Assembly: GCF_002913225.1 (NCBI RefSeq)
Contig: NZ_PPAW01000040.1
Location: 124,001-188,000 of the forward strand
Length of the DNA: 64,000 bases
From: Campylobacter concisus
GTDB taxonomy: Bacteria > Campylobacterota > Campylobacteria > Campylobacterales > Campylobacteraceae
Reading direction: 5' to 3'
Under the pieces are notes generated by a model. The model saw only the letters and a list, made by a program, of their open reading frames with translations, was not told where the DNA came from and did no database searches. The translations under genes were made by a program, and so were the position numbers. Shown in pieces: positions 44,916 through 54,010 of this stretch (positions are counted from its first letter, which is position 1; each line of letters begins with the position of its first letter).

Positions 44916-45256
44916 TGCACGAGCTTAGTATCGTTCAAAATTTAGTTAGCCTTTGCGAGAAAAATGCCGCTAAAGAAAATGCCAAAGAGATAAGCAAGAT
45001 CGAGATAAAAGTTGGTCGTTTAAGCGGAGTGGAGCCACACTATTTGCAGAGTGCCTTTGATGTTTATAAGGCTGGCACGATCTGTGAAAATGCCGAGCTT
45101 GTGATAAATTTACAAGGCATTGTGGTCGAGTGCTTGGATTGTGGATTTGGCGGGGAGCTTAGCGAAAATGACTTTACTTGCCCAAAGTGCAAAAGTCAAA
45201 ATTTAAAGGTGACTGACGGCGAGGATATGTATCTAATGCGCCTTGAGATGAAGTAA
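44915..45256 (+). CDS. hypA: Hydrogenase nickel chaperone HypA
   Basis: A 113-residue nickel chaperone. The nickel-binding N-terminus MHELSIVQN is intact and the structural zinc site has two CxxC motifs (CLDCGFG, CPKCKSQ). It works with HypB to load nickel. It is the last gene of the hyp block; its stop codon lies inside the 12-bp inverted repeat that follows. Confidence 0.96.
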   Translation: MHELSIVQNLVSLCEKNAAKENAKEISKIEIKVGRLSGVEPHYLQSAFDVYKAGTICENAELVINLQGIVVECLDCGFGGELSENDFTCPKCKSQNLKVTDGEDMYLMRLEMK

Positions 45257-45287
45257 AATTTTACGTATTATAATGCGTAAAATTTTA
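45254..45287. promoter_or_regulatory. 12-bp inverted repeat between hypA and the Abi-like gene
   Basis: TAAAATTTTACG and CGTAAAATTTTA form a perfect 12-bp inverted repeat around a 10-base centre containing TATAAT, ending 18 bases before the Abi-like gene start. It could be a terminator for hypA, or an operator over the promoter of the next gene. Confidence 0.5.
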
Positions 45288-45305
45288 TGAATTTATTGAT
45301 TTTTT

Positions 45306-45869
45306 ATGGATAGTGTTAAATTTTTCTCAATCAAACGCCTAAAGAGCTATAAAAACGAGCAAGAGCATAAAAAGAACTTTTTGCTAGTACAGGCATTAGC
45401 TCCAAAACTTGGTATTTTAGAAATTGCCACTAGAAATTTAGCTTTTAAGGCTTTAGTGGATAATAACAAGGTAGATATTTTAAGCTCTTTTGGCGGCTAC
45501 TTTAAGCTAGATGATCTCTTTGTCTCAAAGCAAACTTTTGGATTTTGGGCAAAAATCATCGATGAAGCCAAAATCCACAATGATATCGTCAATCTTGATA
45601 AGCTTGATTTTAAAAAGTATTCTAAATTTAACCGCAAAAATAAACTTTTAAACTATCAAAAAGTAAAGATTTTATATGACCTTGCTGTTAAAATTCGAAA
45701 CCGAGCATTTCATTTTGAAAATCTTTATAAGCTAAATAACGATCAAACGCCGAGAATTTCAACTCGTGTTGGTAAAACTTTAGTAGGCATTGATCCGCAA
45801 ATGTTAGAAGATTTTATTAATGATGCGTTGTTTTGTTTTGATGAGGATCTGGCAAGATACTTAGAATGA
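45306..45869 (+). CDS. Abi-like (HEPN) protein, putative phage-defence RNase
   Basis: A 187-residue helical protein resembling the Abi_2/AbiD-AbiF family. The HEPN ribonuclease motif R-x4-H is present as RNRAFH (residues 131-136), followed by FENLYK as in Abi_2 proteins, and the N-terminal FFSIKRLKSYKNEQEHKKN is a typical lead-in. Abi_2 members act in abortive infection or as toxins by cutting RNA. No antitoxin gene is adjacent. Codon choice is more AT-rich than in the hyp genes, suggesting acquisition. The 12-bp inverted repeat lies just upstream. Confidence 0.75.
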   Translation: MDSVKFFSIKRLKSYKNEQEHKKNFLLVQALAPKLGILEIATRNLAFKALVDNNKVDILSSFGGYFKLDDLFVSKQTFGFWAKIIDEAKIHNDIVNLDKLDFKKYSKFNRKNKLLNYQKVKILYDLAVKIRNRAFHFENLYKLNNDQTPRISTRVGKTLVGIDPQMLEDFINDALFCFDEDLARYLE

Positions 45870-45871
45870 GT

Positions 45872-45891
45872 GGCGGATAATAAGCTCCGCC
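45872..45891. terminator. Hairpin between convergent Abi-like and AsmA-like genes
   Basis: GGCGGA and TCCGCC form a 6-bp GC-rich stem with an 8-base loop, right after the Abi-like stop. There is no T run, so termination is uncertain. Confidence 0.35.
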
Positions 45892-45944
45892 GTGAACTTC
45901 GCCGCAATTATACTAAACAATAATTATTTTTTGCTTAACACTTT

Positions 45945-48542
45945 TTACTCAAATATCAAAAACGGAGCTTGCAGGACGTTTCTTATTATCTTTAGTGGCG
46001 AGAGTAGGGCGTCTTGCAATATCTGCGTCGAGTACTCGGGCTTTTCGGTCGTGCCACGTATGGCGATGACGGTTGAGAGCGAGCGGTCTTTGCCAAGGAT
46101 GATTTGGTTGATAAGCGGGATCTTGTCGATGATGCCGCTTGCGTCTTTTAGTATCTTTAGCTCAAGGTCGATGTTTATCTTTTTACTCTTTAGATCGATC
46201 GTGCCACGTCCGCCGATATCTGCGCTCGTGCCTATCATCTCAATCGCTAAAAACTCGATCACGTCGCCCTTTCTAGTAAGTAAAATTTTGCCGTTTTTAA
46301 CAGTAAAACCCTTGTCATTAAAGTCAGGCGTTTTAAAGCTAAGAAGCGATGGCACCGAGTTTAAAAAGCTTAAAAGCCTTTGATAAAAGATGTAGTCTTT
46401 TAGATAGGTGCCAAAAAATCTCACCTCAGCCTTGAAATTTTTAGAGCTCTCCCCAAGCATTTTTAGGCGAAATTTACCGCCCTCAAAGCTCTTGAGACCA
46501 AAAAGGTCGTTGATAAACTCGCCACTTATATCAGTTGCGTCTAAATTTATGCTTTTCTCATCGCTAAAATATCCAACTCTGCCTTGCTTTGCCAGTCCAT
46601 TTAGCGAGGTGCTTTTACCCTTTTTTTCGGCGCTAAAGCTGGTAAATGGCAAGGTTTTGTTTAAATCTTGTAAAATGATGTCGCCATTTTTAGCAAAGAG
46701 CTCAAGCGGCGTGCTTTGCTCTTTTGTGCTGTTGTCATCAAGTACAAGCAAATTTAGGTCGTTGCTCTTAGCCTCTATGCCCTTTTCAGCGATGTTTAAA
46801 GAGAGTTTTTTGCTTGCACTTTGCACTTTTACGCCAGCCTTTGAGACCGTGATCAAAAAGTCGTCACTATCATATTTTGAGCCATTTTTATCTAAAAACG
46901 GCATGTCAAATTTAAGCCCTTTTGCCAAAATTTCAAGATTAGTAAAGTCCTTGCTTTTTATGCTCACATCTTCAAAGCCAAGCACGCCATTTTGCTTTAA
47001 AAGTGGGGAGTTTTGCATGATAAATTCGCTATTTTTCGTAGCTATCACGCTCTCATCGCCAAATCTTAAATTTAACCCAAATGGCTCAATGCTAAGCGTC
47101 GTTTCGCTTGGCTTGCTAAAGTCAAGAAGTGCAGTAAATGGCTCATTTTTAAAGGCTAAAATTTCATCATTTTTCTCTTTTAGATCAAAGCTTTCTATGA
47201 CGCCTTTTATCTCGCCAGTACTTTTTTGTAAATTTATGTCTGCTTTCGCATTTGCTCTGAAAAAGTCAAGCCCAAAGCCGCTTGCATCGATGTTTAGCAC
47301 CGAAGTATTTACAAGCTTTACAAGGGCGCTTTTAGCGTTAAATTTACTCCCAGCGATATCTAAAACTGCGTCACTTATCTTAAAATCGCCATTTGCGATG
47401 ACGCTTTTTTCATCAAAATTCTCTAAGCTTTTCTCGTCAAGTTTTATCAAAATTTTTAAGCTAGCGTCCATTTTGCCGCTTAACTGCTTAACTGGCACGT
47501 TGATCTTATAAGCTCTTAGTATCTCATTTATTGCCTCATCGTAAATGGAATTTGTCTTTATAAATAGCTCTAAATTTGCGCTCTTTTCATCAAAGATATT
47601 GTTGATCGTGACGTTTGAGCCATCAAGCTTTTTGCCCTTATAAACAGGTGCTGTAAGGTCAAATTTAAGCGTTGAGTTATTAAGTGTGATATTTGCCTCA
47701 GCGACATTTACGGCTGGCAAGCCTTTATCAAATTTAACAAGTAAATTTTTGGCATTTGCAGTCGCATTTAGCTCGTTTAGATAAAAGTCGTTTTTGGCTA
47801 GATCAGCCTTGCCGTTTATCTCGTTTAGGTGGTAGTCATCAGCCACGATGTAGCCATATATCCAGTTTTTAACCTCGCTGTTTAAGTGTATGCGGCTATC
47901 AAGCTCAGCGATGAAGTCCTTGATGCTGCCAGCATTTACGTCATAGGCTTTGTAGGTTAAAAGCGTATCTTTTAAGGCAAAGCTAAGCTTGCCATTTAGC
48001 TCGTGCGAGGTGAAATTTCCATCAAATTTATAATCATCCTTGTCAAAATTTGCACTGCCTTCGCCGCTAATGCTTACGTTAAAATCTTTAAGGCTTAAAT
48101 TTCTTACTATGAAGCGATCGACGCCATTTTGTTGCTCGTTTTGAAATTTGATATCGATGTTTAGATAAGGGCTATCGACGAAAAATATATCATCTAAAAA
48201 TAAAATTTTGATCTTAAAATCATCGCCGATTTGCACGCTCTCAAGTGAAATTTCTTGAAAAAATGTGTCAAGATAGTCCACACCCTGACTAAGGTTTAAA
48301 AGCTGCTTGTCGCTGGCTTTTTGCTCTGCGTTTTGTTTAAATTTAGGTAGCTTGATCTGCTTTGCTCTTACAATTATTTTTTTATCTAACTTTATATATA
48401 ATTGCTCCAATTTTACGCCGTAAAACTCGAAATCGTTAATTTTTATGCCGTATTTTAAAAGCAAAAGAAGCGAAAGAATCAAAATGATAAAAAATTTTAT
48501 AAAAAAGCCGTATCTGGATATTTTCTTTGATATCGTACTCAT
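45945..48542 (-). CDS. AsmA-like/DUF3971 inner-membrane-anchored protein
   Basis: An 865-residue protein with one N-terminal membrane anchor (about residues 12-30) and a long beta-rich periplasmic body. The C-terminal part (about 700-850) resembles the AsmA-like C-terminal domain of YhdP-type proteins, which bridge the periplasm and help move phospholipids to the outer membrane: FRLKMLGESSKNFKAEVRFFG, GRGTIDLKSKKINIDLELKIL split by loops, PLINQIILGKDRSL, RGTTEKPEYSTQIL. Its 5' end overlaps the divergent mltG start by 59 bases. Confidence 0.85.
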   Translation of the reverse strand: MSTISKKISRYGFFIKFFIILILSLLLLLKYGIKINDFEFYGVKLEQLYIKLDKKIIVRAKQIKLPKFKQNAEQKASDKQLLNLSQGVDYLDTFFQEISLESVQIGDDFKIKILFLDDIFFVDSPYLNIDIKFQNEQQNGVDRFIVRNLSLKDFNVSISGEGSANFDKDDYKFDGNFTSHELNGKLSFALKDTLLTYKAYDVNAGSIKDFIAELDSRIHLNSEVKNWIYGYIVADDYHLNEINGKADLAKNDFYLNELNATANAKNLLVKFDKGLPAVNVAEANITLNNSTLKFDLTAPVYKGKKLDGSNVTINNIFDEKSANLELFIKTNSIYDEAINEILRAYKINVPVKQLSGKMDASLKILIKLDEKSLENFDEKSVIANGDFKISDAVLDIAGSKFNAKSALVKLVNTSVLNIDASGFGLDFFRANAKADINLQKSTGEIKGVIESFDLKEKNDEILAFKNEPFTALLDFSKPSETTLSIEPFGLNLRFGDESVIATKNSEFIMQNSPLLKQNGVLGFEDVSIKSKDFTNLEILAKGLKFDMPFLDKNGSKYDSDDFLITVSKAGVKVQSASKKLSLNIAEKGIEAKSNDLNLLVLDDNSTKEQSTPLELFAKNGDIILQDLNKTLPFTSFSAEKKGKSTSLNGLAKQGRVGYFSDEKSINLDATDISGEFINDLFGLKSFEGGKFRLKMLGESSKNFKAEVRFFGTYLKDYIFYQRLLSFLNSVPSLLSFKTPDFNDKGFTVKNGKILLTRKGDVIEFLAIEMIGTSADIGGRGTIDLKSKKINIDLELKILKDASGIIDKIPLINQIILGKDRSLSTVIAIRGTTEKPEYSTQILQDALLSPLKIIRNVLQAPFLIFE

Positions 48543-49428
48543 CGTTGTCCTAAGCGTATTTGTTTATTTGGCACGCCCCATAAACACGAGCAAAGTCGTC
48601 TTTGTGCCAAAGGGAAGTGTGGGCGAAATTATATCTTATTTAGCTAATCGCAACTTTAACTTAAGTGCGATCGACAAGTACGCCATGCGCTTCATCGGCT
48701 CGCCTCAGTCAGGCTGGATCGAGATAGGCAAAGATAAAATTTCAAGGATTGATTTTTTAAAAAAACTTGCTAAAGCAAAGGCTGCGATGACCGAGATCAC
48801 GCTCATACCTGGTGAGACTACGATCGTTTTTTTAAACCAGATCGCTGCCCAGCTAGGACTTGACGGAGCTAAACTAAATAGCGAGTATAATGCCCTTGCG
48901 CCAGTGAGCGATGGCTTTTTAATGCCAAATACCTATAAAATTCCAATAGGCATCAGCGAAAGACATCTAGCATATTACCTTGTAAATTCATCTAAAAAGG
49001 CACAAAGCGAGATCAGCAGGAAAATTTTTGGCGAATACAACGAGAAAAAGTGGTTTAAAATTTTAACCATCGCCTCTATCATCCAAAAAGAGGCCGCAAA
49101 TGACGCTGAGATGCCTCTTGTCGCTTCAGTCATCTACAACCGCCTAGATAAGGGCATGAGACTGCAGATGGACGGCACGCTAAACTACGGTATCTACTCG
49201 CACGATGTGATCACAGCTGAGCGCATAAGAAGCGATATGAGCGAGTTTAATACCTATCTAAACGACGGCATTCCGCCAAGCCCAGTCTGCTCGGTCTCAA
49301 TAAGTGCGATAAAAGCGGCGATAAACCCTGCAAAGAGCGATTATTTATACTTTGTGCTTGATAAAAAGGCGAAAAAGCACATTTTTTCAAAAACATTAAG
49401 CGAGCACAATCAAAATATCGCAAAATAG
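48484..49428 (+). CDS. mltG: Endolytic murein transglycosylase MltG
   Basis: An inner-membrane YceG-family enzyme (314 residues) that cuts nascent glycan strands. It has an N-terminal anchor (about residues 10-28), a LysM-like part (VPKGSVGEIISYLANRN) and the catalytic domain with the active-site glutamate in ASIIQKEAAND and the conserved VIYNRLDKGMRLQMDGTL and NTYLNDGIPPSPVC. I start at 48484, which gives a basic residue run before the helix; a longer frame from 48445 has no ribosome site. It overlaps the 5' end of the AsmA-like gene on the opposite strand. Confidence 0.92.
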   Translation: MIKNFIKKPYLDIFFDIVLIVVLSVFVYLARPINTSKVVFVPKGSVGEIISYLANRNFNLSAIDKYAMRFIGSPQSGWIEIGKDKISRIDFLKKLAKAKAAMTEITLIPGETTIVFLNQIAAQLGLDGAKLNSEYNALAPVSDGFLMPNTYKIPIGISERHLAYYLVNSSKKAQSEISRKIFGEYNEKKWFKILTIASIIQKEAANDAEMPLVASVIYNRLDKGMRLQMDGTLNYGIYSHDVITAERIRSDMSEFNTYLNDGIPPSPVCSVSISAIKAAINPAKSDYLYFVLDKKAKKHIFSKTLSEHNQNIAK

Positions 49429-49491
49429 GGCTAAAATACAACTAGCTTTAATAAAAAACGTGATAAATTTCAAAAAATCAAAAGGGCTAAA

Positions 49492-51666
49492 ATGAGTGAT
49501 ATTATCTGGACTAAAACCGACGAAGCACCGCTATTTGCGAGCTACTCTCTCTTTCCTATCGTTAAGAGCTTTTTATCCCGCGCTGGCATTAGCATAACAA
49601 GGGCTGATATCAGCTTAGCAGGGCGAATTTTATCTCTTTTTAGCAAAGAGCTTGGGCTAAATAAGGCCGATGAGCTAGAACTTTTGGGTGAGCTAACCGC
49701 GCACAAAGAGGCAAATATCATAAAACTACCAAACATCTCAGCCACGCTCGTTCAGCTAAAAGCGGCAATTGATGAGCTAAGAAACAAGGGGATAAACGTG
49801 CCATTTTATCCGGACGAGATCATCACAGACTACGACGAAGAGGTCGCTAAAAAATATGCAAAAGTGCTAGGAAGTGCTGTTAATCCAGTGCTAAGACAAG
49901 GAAACTCAGACAGAAGAGTCTTGCCACCAGTTAAAGAATTTGCCAAAAAGCATCCGCACAGCAACGGCAGCTGGGATAAGGCAAATAAAACTAAAATTTG
50001 CTACATGCAAAAGGGCGATTTTTATGAAAATGAGCGCTCAATCATCGCAGAAAAAGATGAGAAATTTTATATAAATTTTATAAATTTAGATGGCAAAAAA
50101 GAGCTTTTAAAAGAGCTTGCTGTCCAAAGTGGCGAGATCGTAGATGCTACCTTTTTAAGTGCAGATGAGCTAGATAAATTTTATGAAAGCTGTTTTGACG
50201 AGGCAAAAAAAGAGAATTTTACCTTGAGCTTACATCTAAAATGCACGATGATGAAGGTTAGTGACCCGGTTATCTTTGCGCATGCGATAAAGAGTTATTT
50301 TAAAGAGGTTTTTGAGCTATTTGGTGATGAGTTTAAAGCTAGTGGCGTTGAGGCAAAAAACGGCTTAAAAGATATGTTTTCTAAAATTTCAACTCTTAAA
50401 AATAAAGATGAAATTTTGGCTAAATTTGATGAAATTTTGAGCAAAAAAGCAAAAATTTGGGCACTAAATGAAAATGCCAGCAACTTTGACGTGCCAAATG
50501 ACGTTATTATCGACGCCTCAGTGCCTGCGCTTATTAGAAACTCTGGCAAGGTAAAAGACAGAAGTGGCGAGCTAAATTTCTCACTTTGTATGATCCCAGA
50601 TAGAACCTACGCTAGGGTTTATGAGGCCTGTGTGGCGGACTTTAAGGAGCATGGTGCGCTTGATGTGAGTAAGATAGGCAGTGTGGCAAACGTGGGACTC
50701 ATGGCTAAAAAGGCCGAGGAGTATGGCAGCCACGATAAGACTTTCATCGCAAAAGAGGACGGAGAATTTGTAGTTTTTGATGAGGCGGGGCAGAGCGTCT
50801 TTAAATTTAGCGTTAAAAGTGGCGATATTTTTAGGATGACGCAGGCAAAGGATGATGCGATAAATGCGTGGTTTGAGCTTGCTTTAAAAAGAGGCGAAAT
50901 TTCAAAAGATGAGCTTATATTTTGGCTAGATAGTAGCCGTGCTCACGATAGAAATTTGATAGCTAAATTTGAAAAATTTAGAGATAAATTTACTAACGCT
51001 GGCGTGAAATTTGAAATTTTAAACTACGAGCAAGCAACTAAAAAATCGCTTGAAGCAATAAGAGCTGGCAAAGACGTCATAGGTGTAACTGGCAATGTTT
51101 TAAGAGACTATCTAACCGATCTTTTCCCGATATTTGAGCTAGGTGGCAGCTCTAAAATGCTCTCAGTCGTGCCGCTACTTGCTGGTGGAGCGATGTTTGA
51201 GACAGGAGCTGGTGGAACGGCTCCGACACTTGTAAAAGAGCTAAAAGAGAAAAATCACCTACTTTGGGACAGCCTTGGCGAGTTTTTAGCACTTAGTGCT
51301 TCGCTTGAACATCTAGCGTTTTTTAGGCAAAAAAAAGAGGCAAAAGAGCTAAGTGATGCGCTAAATAGAGCAGTTGCTAGCTATCTTGATGAAAACAAAA
51401 CGCCAAATGCTACTCTTGATACTAGAGAGTCGCACTTTTATCTAGCGCTTTTTTGGGCGAGAGAGATGGCAAAAAGTGGCGGAATTTTAAGCAAAATTTT
51501 TGAAAATTTAGCCAAAGAGCTAGAAAAAAATGAGACCGAAATTTTAAAAGAAATCAGAGGAAATAACAGTGCAAGCGCGGAATTTGGCGGATACTACCTG
51601 CCAGACGAAGCAAAGGCAAATGAGGTCATGAGACCAAGTGAAATTTTAAATAAAATAATAGGATAG
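49492..51666 (+). CDS. icd: Isocitrate dehydrogenase, monomeric NADP-dependent type
   Basis: The large monomeric (IDH-II) form, 724 residues, converting isocitrate to 2-oxoglutarate and reducing NADP+. Recognisable parts include LRQGNSDRRVLPPVKEFAKK split over loops, the SLHLKCTMMKVSDPVIF region, and HDRNLIAKFEKF. The 2-oxoglutarate it makes is used by the OorDABC enzyme encoded four genes downstream. It opens the icd-mdh-oorDABC run, preceded by a weak TAAAAT box. Confidence 0.96.
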   Translation: MSDIIWTKTDEAPLFASYSLFPIVKSFLSRAGISITRADISLAGRILSLFSKELGLNKADELELLGELTAHKEANIIKLPNISATLVQLKAAIDELRNKGINVPFYPDEIITDYDEEVAKKYAKVLGSAVNPVLRQGNSDRRVLPPVKEFAKKHPHSNGSWDKANKTKICYMQKGDFYENERSIIAEKDEKFYINFINLDGKKELLKELAVQSGEIVDATFLSADELDKFYESCFDEAKKENFTLSLHLKCTMMKVSDPVIFAHAIKSYFKEVFELFGDEFKASGVEAKNGLKDMFSKISTLKNKDEILAKFDEILSKKAKIWALNENASNFDVPNDVIIDASVPALIRNSGKVKDRSGELNFSLCMIPDRTYARVYEACVADFKEHGALDVSKIGSVANVGLMAKKAEEYGSHDKTFIAKEDGEFVVFDEAGQSVFKFSVKSGDIFRMTQAKDDAINAWFELALKRGEISKDELIFWLDSSRAHDRNLIAKFEKFRDKFTNAGVKFEILNYEQATKKSLEAIRAGKDVIGVTGNVLRDYLTDLFPIFELGGSSKMLSVVPLLAGGAMFETGAGGTAPTLVKELKEKNHLLWDSLGEFLALSASLEHLAFFRQKKEAKELSDALNRAVASYLDENKTPNATLDTRESHFYLALFWAREMAKSGGILSKIFENLAKELEKNETEILKEIRGNNSASAEFGGYYLPDEAKANEVMRPSEILNKIIG

Positions 51667-51669
51667 AAG

Positions 51670-52563
51670 ATGAAAATAAGTGTAGTTGGAGCTGGAAACG
51701 TCGGTGCTAGCATAGCTTATGCGCTTTGCATGAGAGAGCTTTGCGATGAGATCGCGCTTATGGATATATTTGGCGATGTGGCACGTGCAAAGGCGATCGA
51801 CCTAGCTCAGTCAAGCTGTGTCTTTAACGCAAAAACTAGCGTTTGTGGTGGCGATGATTTTGTACTTATTGAGGGCAGTGACATCGTCATAGTCACAGCT
51901 GGAAGCCCAAGAAAAGAGGGTCAAACCAGAGAAGATCTGCTACTTAAAAACGCCGTTGTCGTAAAACAAACTGCGCAAAAGATAGCTGAATTTGCCAAAA
52001 ACGCAGTGATAATAGTCGTCACAAATCCGCTTGATGTGATGGTCTGGACGGCACATAAATTTAGTGGTTTTAGCAAAAACAAAGTGATCGGCATGGCTGG
52101 TGAGCTAGATAGCGCAAGGTGCAGATATGAGTTAGCGCTTTTAAAAGATAAGGACGCTAGTAAGCTAAGAGCAAAGATCGTCGGCGCTCACAATGACGAG
52201 ATGATCGTATCAGCCAGCAATATAAGCGAAAATTTAAATGAAAATGAGCTAGCAATCCTTAAAAAAGAGACAAGCACTGGCGGAGCAAAGATAGTTAAAC
52301 TGCTTGGCACTTCGGCTTACTACGCGCCAGCGGCTGCAGCTGTGAAGATGTGCGAGATGATCGTCGGTAAGAGTGATGAGATAATAAGCGCTAGCGTGCT
52401 AATAGATGATGAGCTAAGCTGCGGCAGGCTAGTAAGGCTCGGACGTGATGGCTTAAAAGAAATTTTAGAGCTAAATTTAGACGAAGACGAGCAAGAGCAA
52501 CTAAACAAAAGTGAAGCTGAAATTAGAAAAAATATCAAATTTTTAAAAGAAAACTTAGAGTAG
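51670..52563 (+). CDS. mdh: Malate dehydrogenase
   Basis: A 297-residue NAD-dependent dehydrogenase of the lactate/malate family. It has the Rossmann motif GAGNVGASIAYAL, the substrate-gating arginines in SPRKEGQTREDLL, VTNPLDVMVW, and the catalytic histidine in GAHNDEMIV, which differs from the more usual GxHGD/E but is still His-plus-acid. The arginine-containing mobile loop makes malate/oxaloacetate more likely than lactate. It starts 3 bases after icd and is followed after 8 bases by oorD, with no sucCD in between. Confidence 0.92.
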   Translation: MKISVVGAGNVGASIAYALCMRELCDEIALMDIFGDVARAKAIDLAQSSCVFNAKTSVCGGDDFVLIEGSDIVIVTAGSPRKEGQTREDLLLKNAVVVKQTAQKIAEFAKNAVIIVVTNPLDVMVWTAHKFSGFSKNKVIGMAGELDSARCRYELALLKDKDASKLRAKIVGAHNDEMIVSASNISENLNENELAILKKETSTGGAKIVKLLGTSAYYAPAAAAVKMCEMIVGKSDEIISASVLIDDELSCGRLVRLGRDGLKEILELNLDEDEQEQLNKSEAEIRKNIKFLKENLE

Positions 52564-52571
52564 GAAGATAT

Positions 52572-52883
52572 ATGATCGTAAAAGAAAATGCCCCAGTTTG
52601 GGTCGATGAGAGCAGGTGTAAGGCCTGTGATGTCTGCGTTAGCTACTGCCCAGCAGGCGTGCTAGGCATGAGGCTTGAGCCAAAGGCGGTGCTTGGCAAG
52701 ATGATAGAGGTGGTCTATGCTGACTCATGCATAGGATGCCGTGACTGCGAGCTTCACTGTCCTGATTTTGCCATTTATGTGGCGGAAAAGGGCTTTAAAT
52801 TTGCAAAACTAACGCCTGAGAGCAAAGAGCGAGCTGCGGCTGTAAAGGCAAATAAATTTGCCAAGCTTGGAGAGAGCGCATGA
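52572..52883 (+). CDS. oorD: 2-oxoglutarate:acceptor oxidoreductase delta subunit OorD
   Basis: A 103-residue ferredoxin-like subunit with two [4Fe-4S] motifs, CKACDVCVSYCPAGVLG and CIGCRDCELHCPDFA. It passes electrons from the TPP-bearing subunit to flavodoxin or ferredoxin. Its stop overlaps the oorA start by four bases. Confidence 0.95.
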   Translation: MIVKENAPVWVDESRCKACDVCVSYCPAGVLGMRLEPKAVLGKMIEVVYADSCIGCRDCELHCPDFAIYVAEKGFKFAKLTPESKERAAAVKANKFAKLGESA

Positions 52884-54010
52884 GAGAGGTAGTATCAACT
52901 GGAAATGCCCTAGTAGCAAGGGCTGCGGTCGAGTGTGGCTGTAACTTCTTTGGCGGATATCCTATTACTCCAAGCAGCGAGATCGCCCACGAGCTAAGCG
53001 TGCTTTTGCCAAAACATGGCGGCACATTTATACAAATGGAAGATGAGATAGCTGGCATTTCAGTAGCCCTTGGCGCAAGTGCGAGTGGCGCTAAAGCGAT
53101 GACTGCAAGTTCAGGGCCTGGAATTTCACTAAAGGCTGAGCAAATAGGCCTTGGCTTTATCGCTGAGATACCGCTTGTCATCGTAAATGTAATGCGCGGC
53201 GGCCCTTCAACTGGCCTACCAACCCGCGTCGCACAAGGCGATATCCTGCAGGCTAAAAACCCAACTCACGGCGATGTAAATATGATAGTGCTAGCGCCAA
53301 GTAGCCTAGAGGAGTGCTATACGCAAACCGTGCGTGCCTTTAACCTCGCAGCTAGGTTTATGACGCCAGTTATGCTGCTGCTTGATGAAACGATAGGTCA
53401 TATGCAAGCTAGAGTGCGCCTGCCAGAAATCAGCGAGCTTGAAATTTATAAAAGAAGAGAATTTAGCGGCGAGCCAAAAGAGTATAAACCATACGAGGCG
53501 GCACCTGACGAGCCAGCCACGCTAAATCCTTTCTTTAAAGGCTATCACTACCACATAACTGGACTTCATCACGGCGCCACTGGCTTTCCAACAGAAGATG
53601 GTAAGATCGTTGAAAACTCGATGAATAGGCTATTTGATAAGATAAATTTACACACTGACGAGTGCGAGAAATTTGAAGAATTTATGCTAAATGACGCTGA
53701 AATTTGCATCATCGCTTTTGGTAGTGTGGCTCTCTCAGCTAAGCAAGCGATATTAAATTTACGTGAAAAAGGGCTAAAAGTAGGGCTATTTAAGCCACTC
53801 ACACTTTTTCCAGCTCCAGTTAAAAAGTTAAAAGAGATCTCGAACAAATTTAGCAAAATTTTAGTCTGCGAGCTAAATTTAGGTCAATATAGCGGCGAAA
53901 TTTCAAAGATCATCTTAAGAGATGACTTTGCAAAACTGCTAAAAGCAAATGGCAGACCGATAAGCCCAAGCGAGATCGAGGCGAAGATAGGAGAAATTTA
54001 TGGCTTTTAA
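52880..54010 (+). CDS. oorA: 2-oxoglutarate:acceptor oxidoreductase alpha subunit OorA
   Basis: The 376-residue alpha subunit, with the substrate/TPP-facing motif FGGYPITPSSEI, MRGGPSTGLPTRVAQGD and a C-terminal transketolase-like domain. With OorB, OorC and OorD it converts 2-oxoglutarate and CoA to succinyl-CoA. It is oxygen-sensitive in the family and replaces the NAD-linked dehydrogenase complex in Campylobacter. Confidence 0.96.
   Translation: MREVVSTGNALVARAAVECGCNFFGGYPITPSSEIAHELSVLLPKHGGTFIQMEDEIAGISVALGASASGAKAMTASSGPGISLKAEQIGLGFIAEIPLVIVNVMRGGPSTGLPTRVAQGDILQAKNPTHGDVNMIVLAPSSLEECYTQTVRAFNLAARFMTPVMLLLDETIGHMQARVRLPEISELEIYKRREFSGEPKEYKPYEAAPDEPATLNPFFKGYHYHITGLHHGATGFPTEDGKIVENSMNRLFDKINLHTDECEKFEEFMLNDAEICIIAFGSVALSAKQAILNLREKGLKVGLFKPLTLFPAPVKKLKEISNKFSKILVCELNLGQYSGEISKIILRDDFAKLLKANGRPISPSEIEAKIGEIYGF

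Noticed and set aside
31142-45256. Hydrogenase island as a recently transferred block
   Set aside because: Codon use and composition match neighbouring core genes and the set is typical of Campylobacterota; only the Abi-like gene stands out.
46408-47511. 367-codon plus-strand open frame
   Set aside because: Antisense to the AsmA-like gene; low-complexity Ser/Leu/Phe content and no ribosome site.
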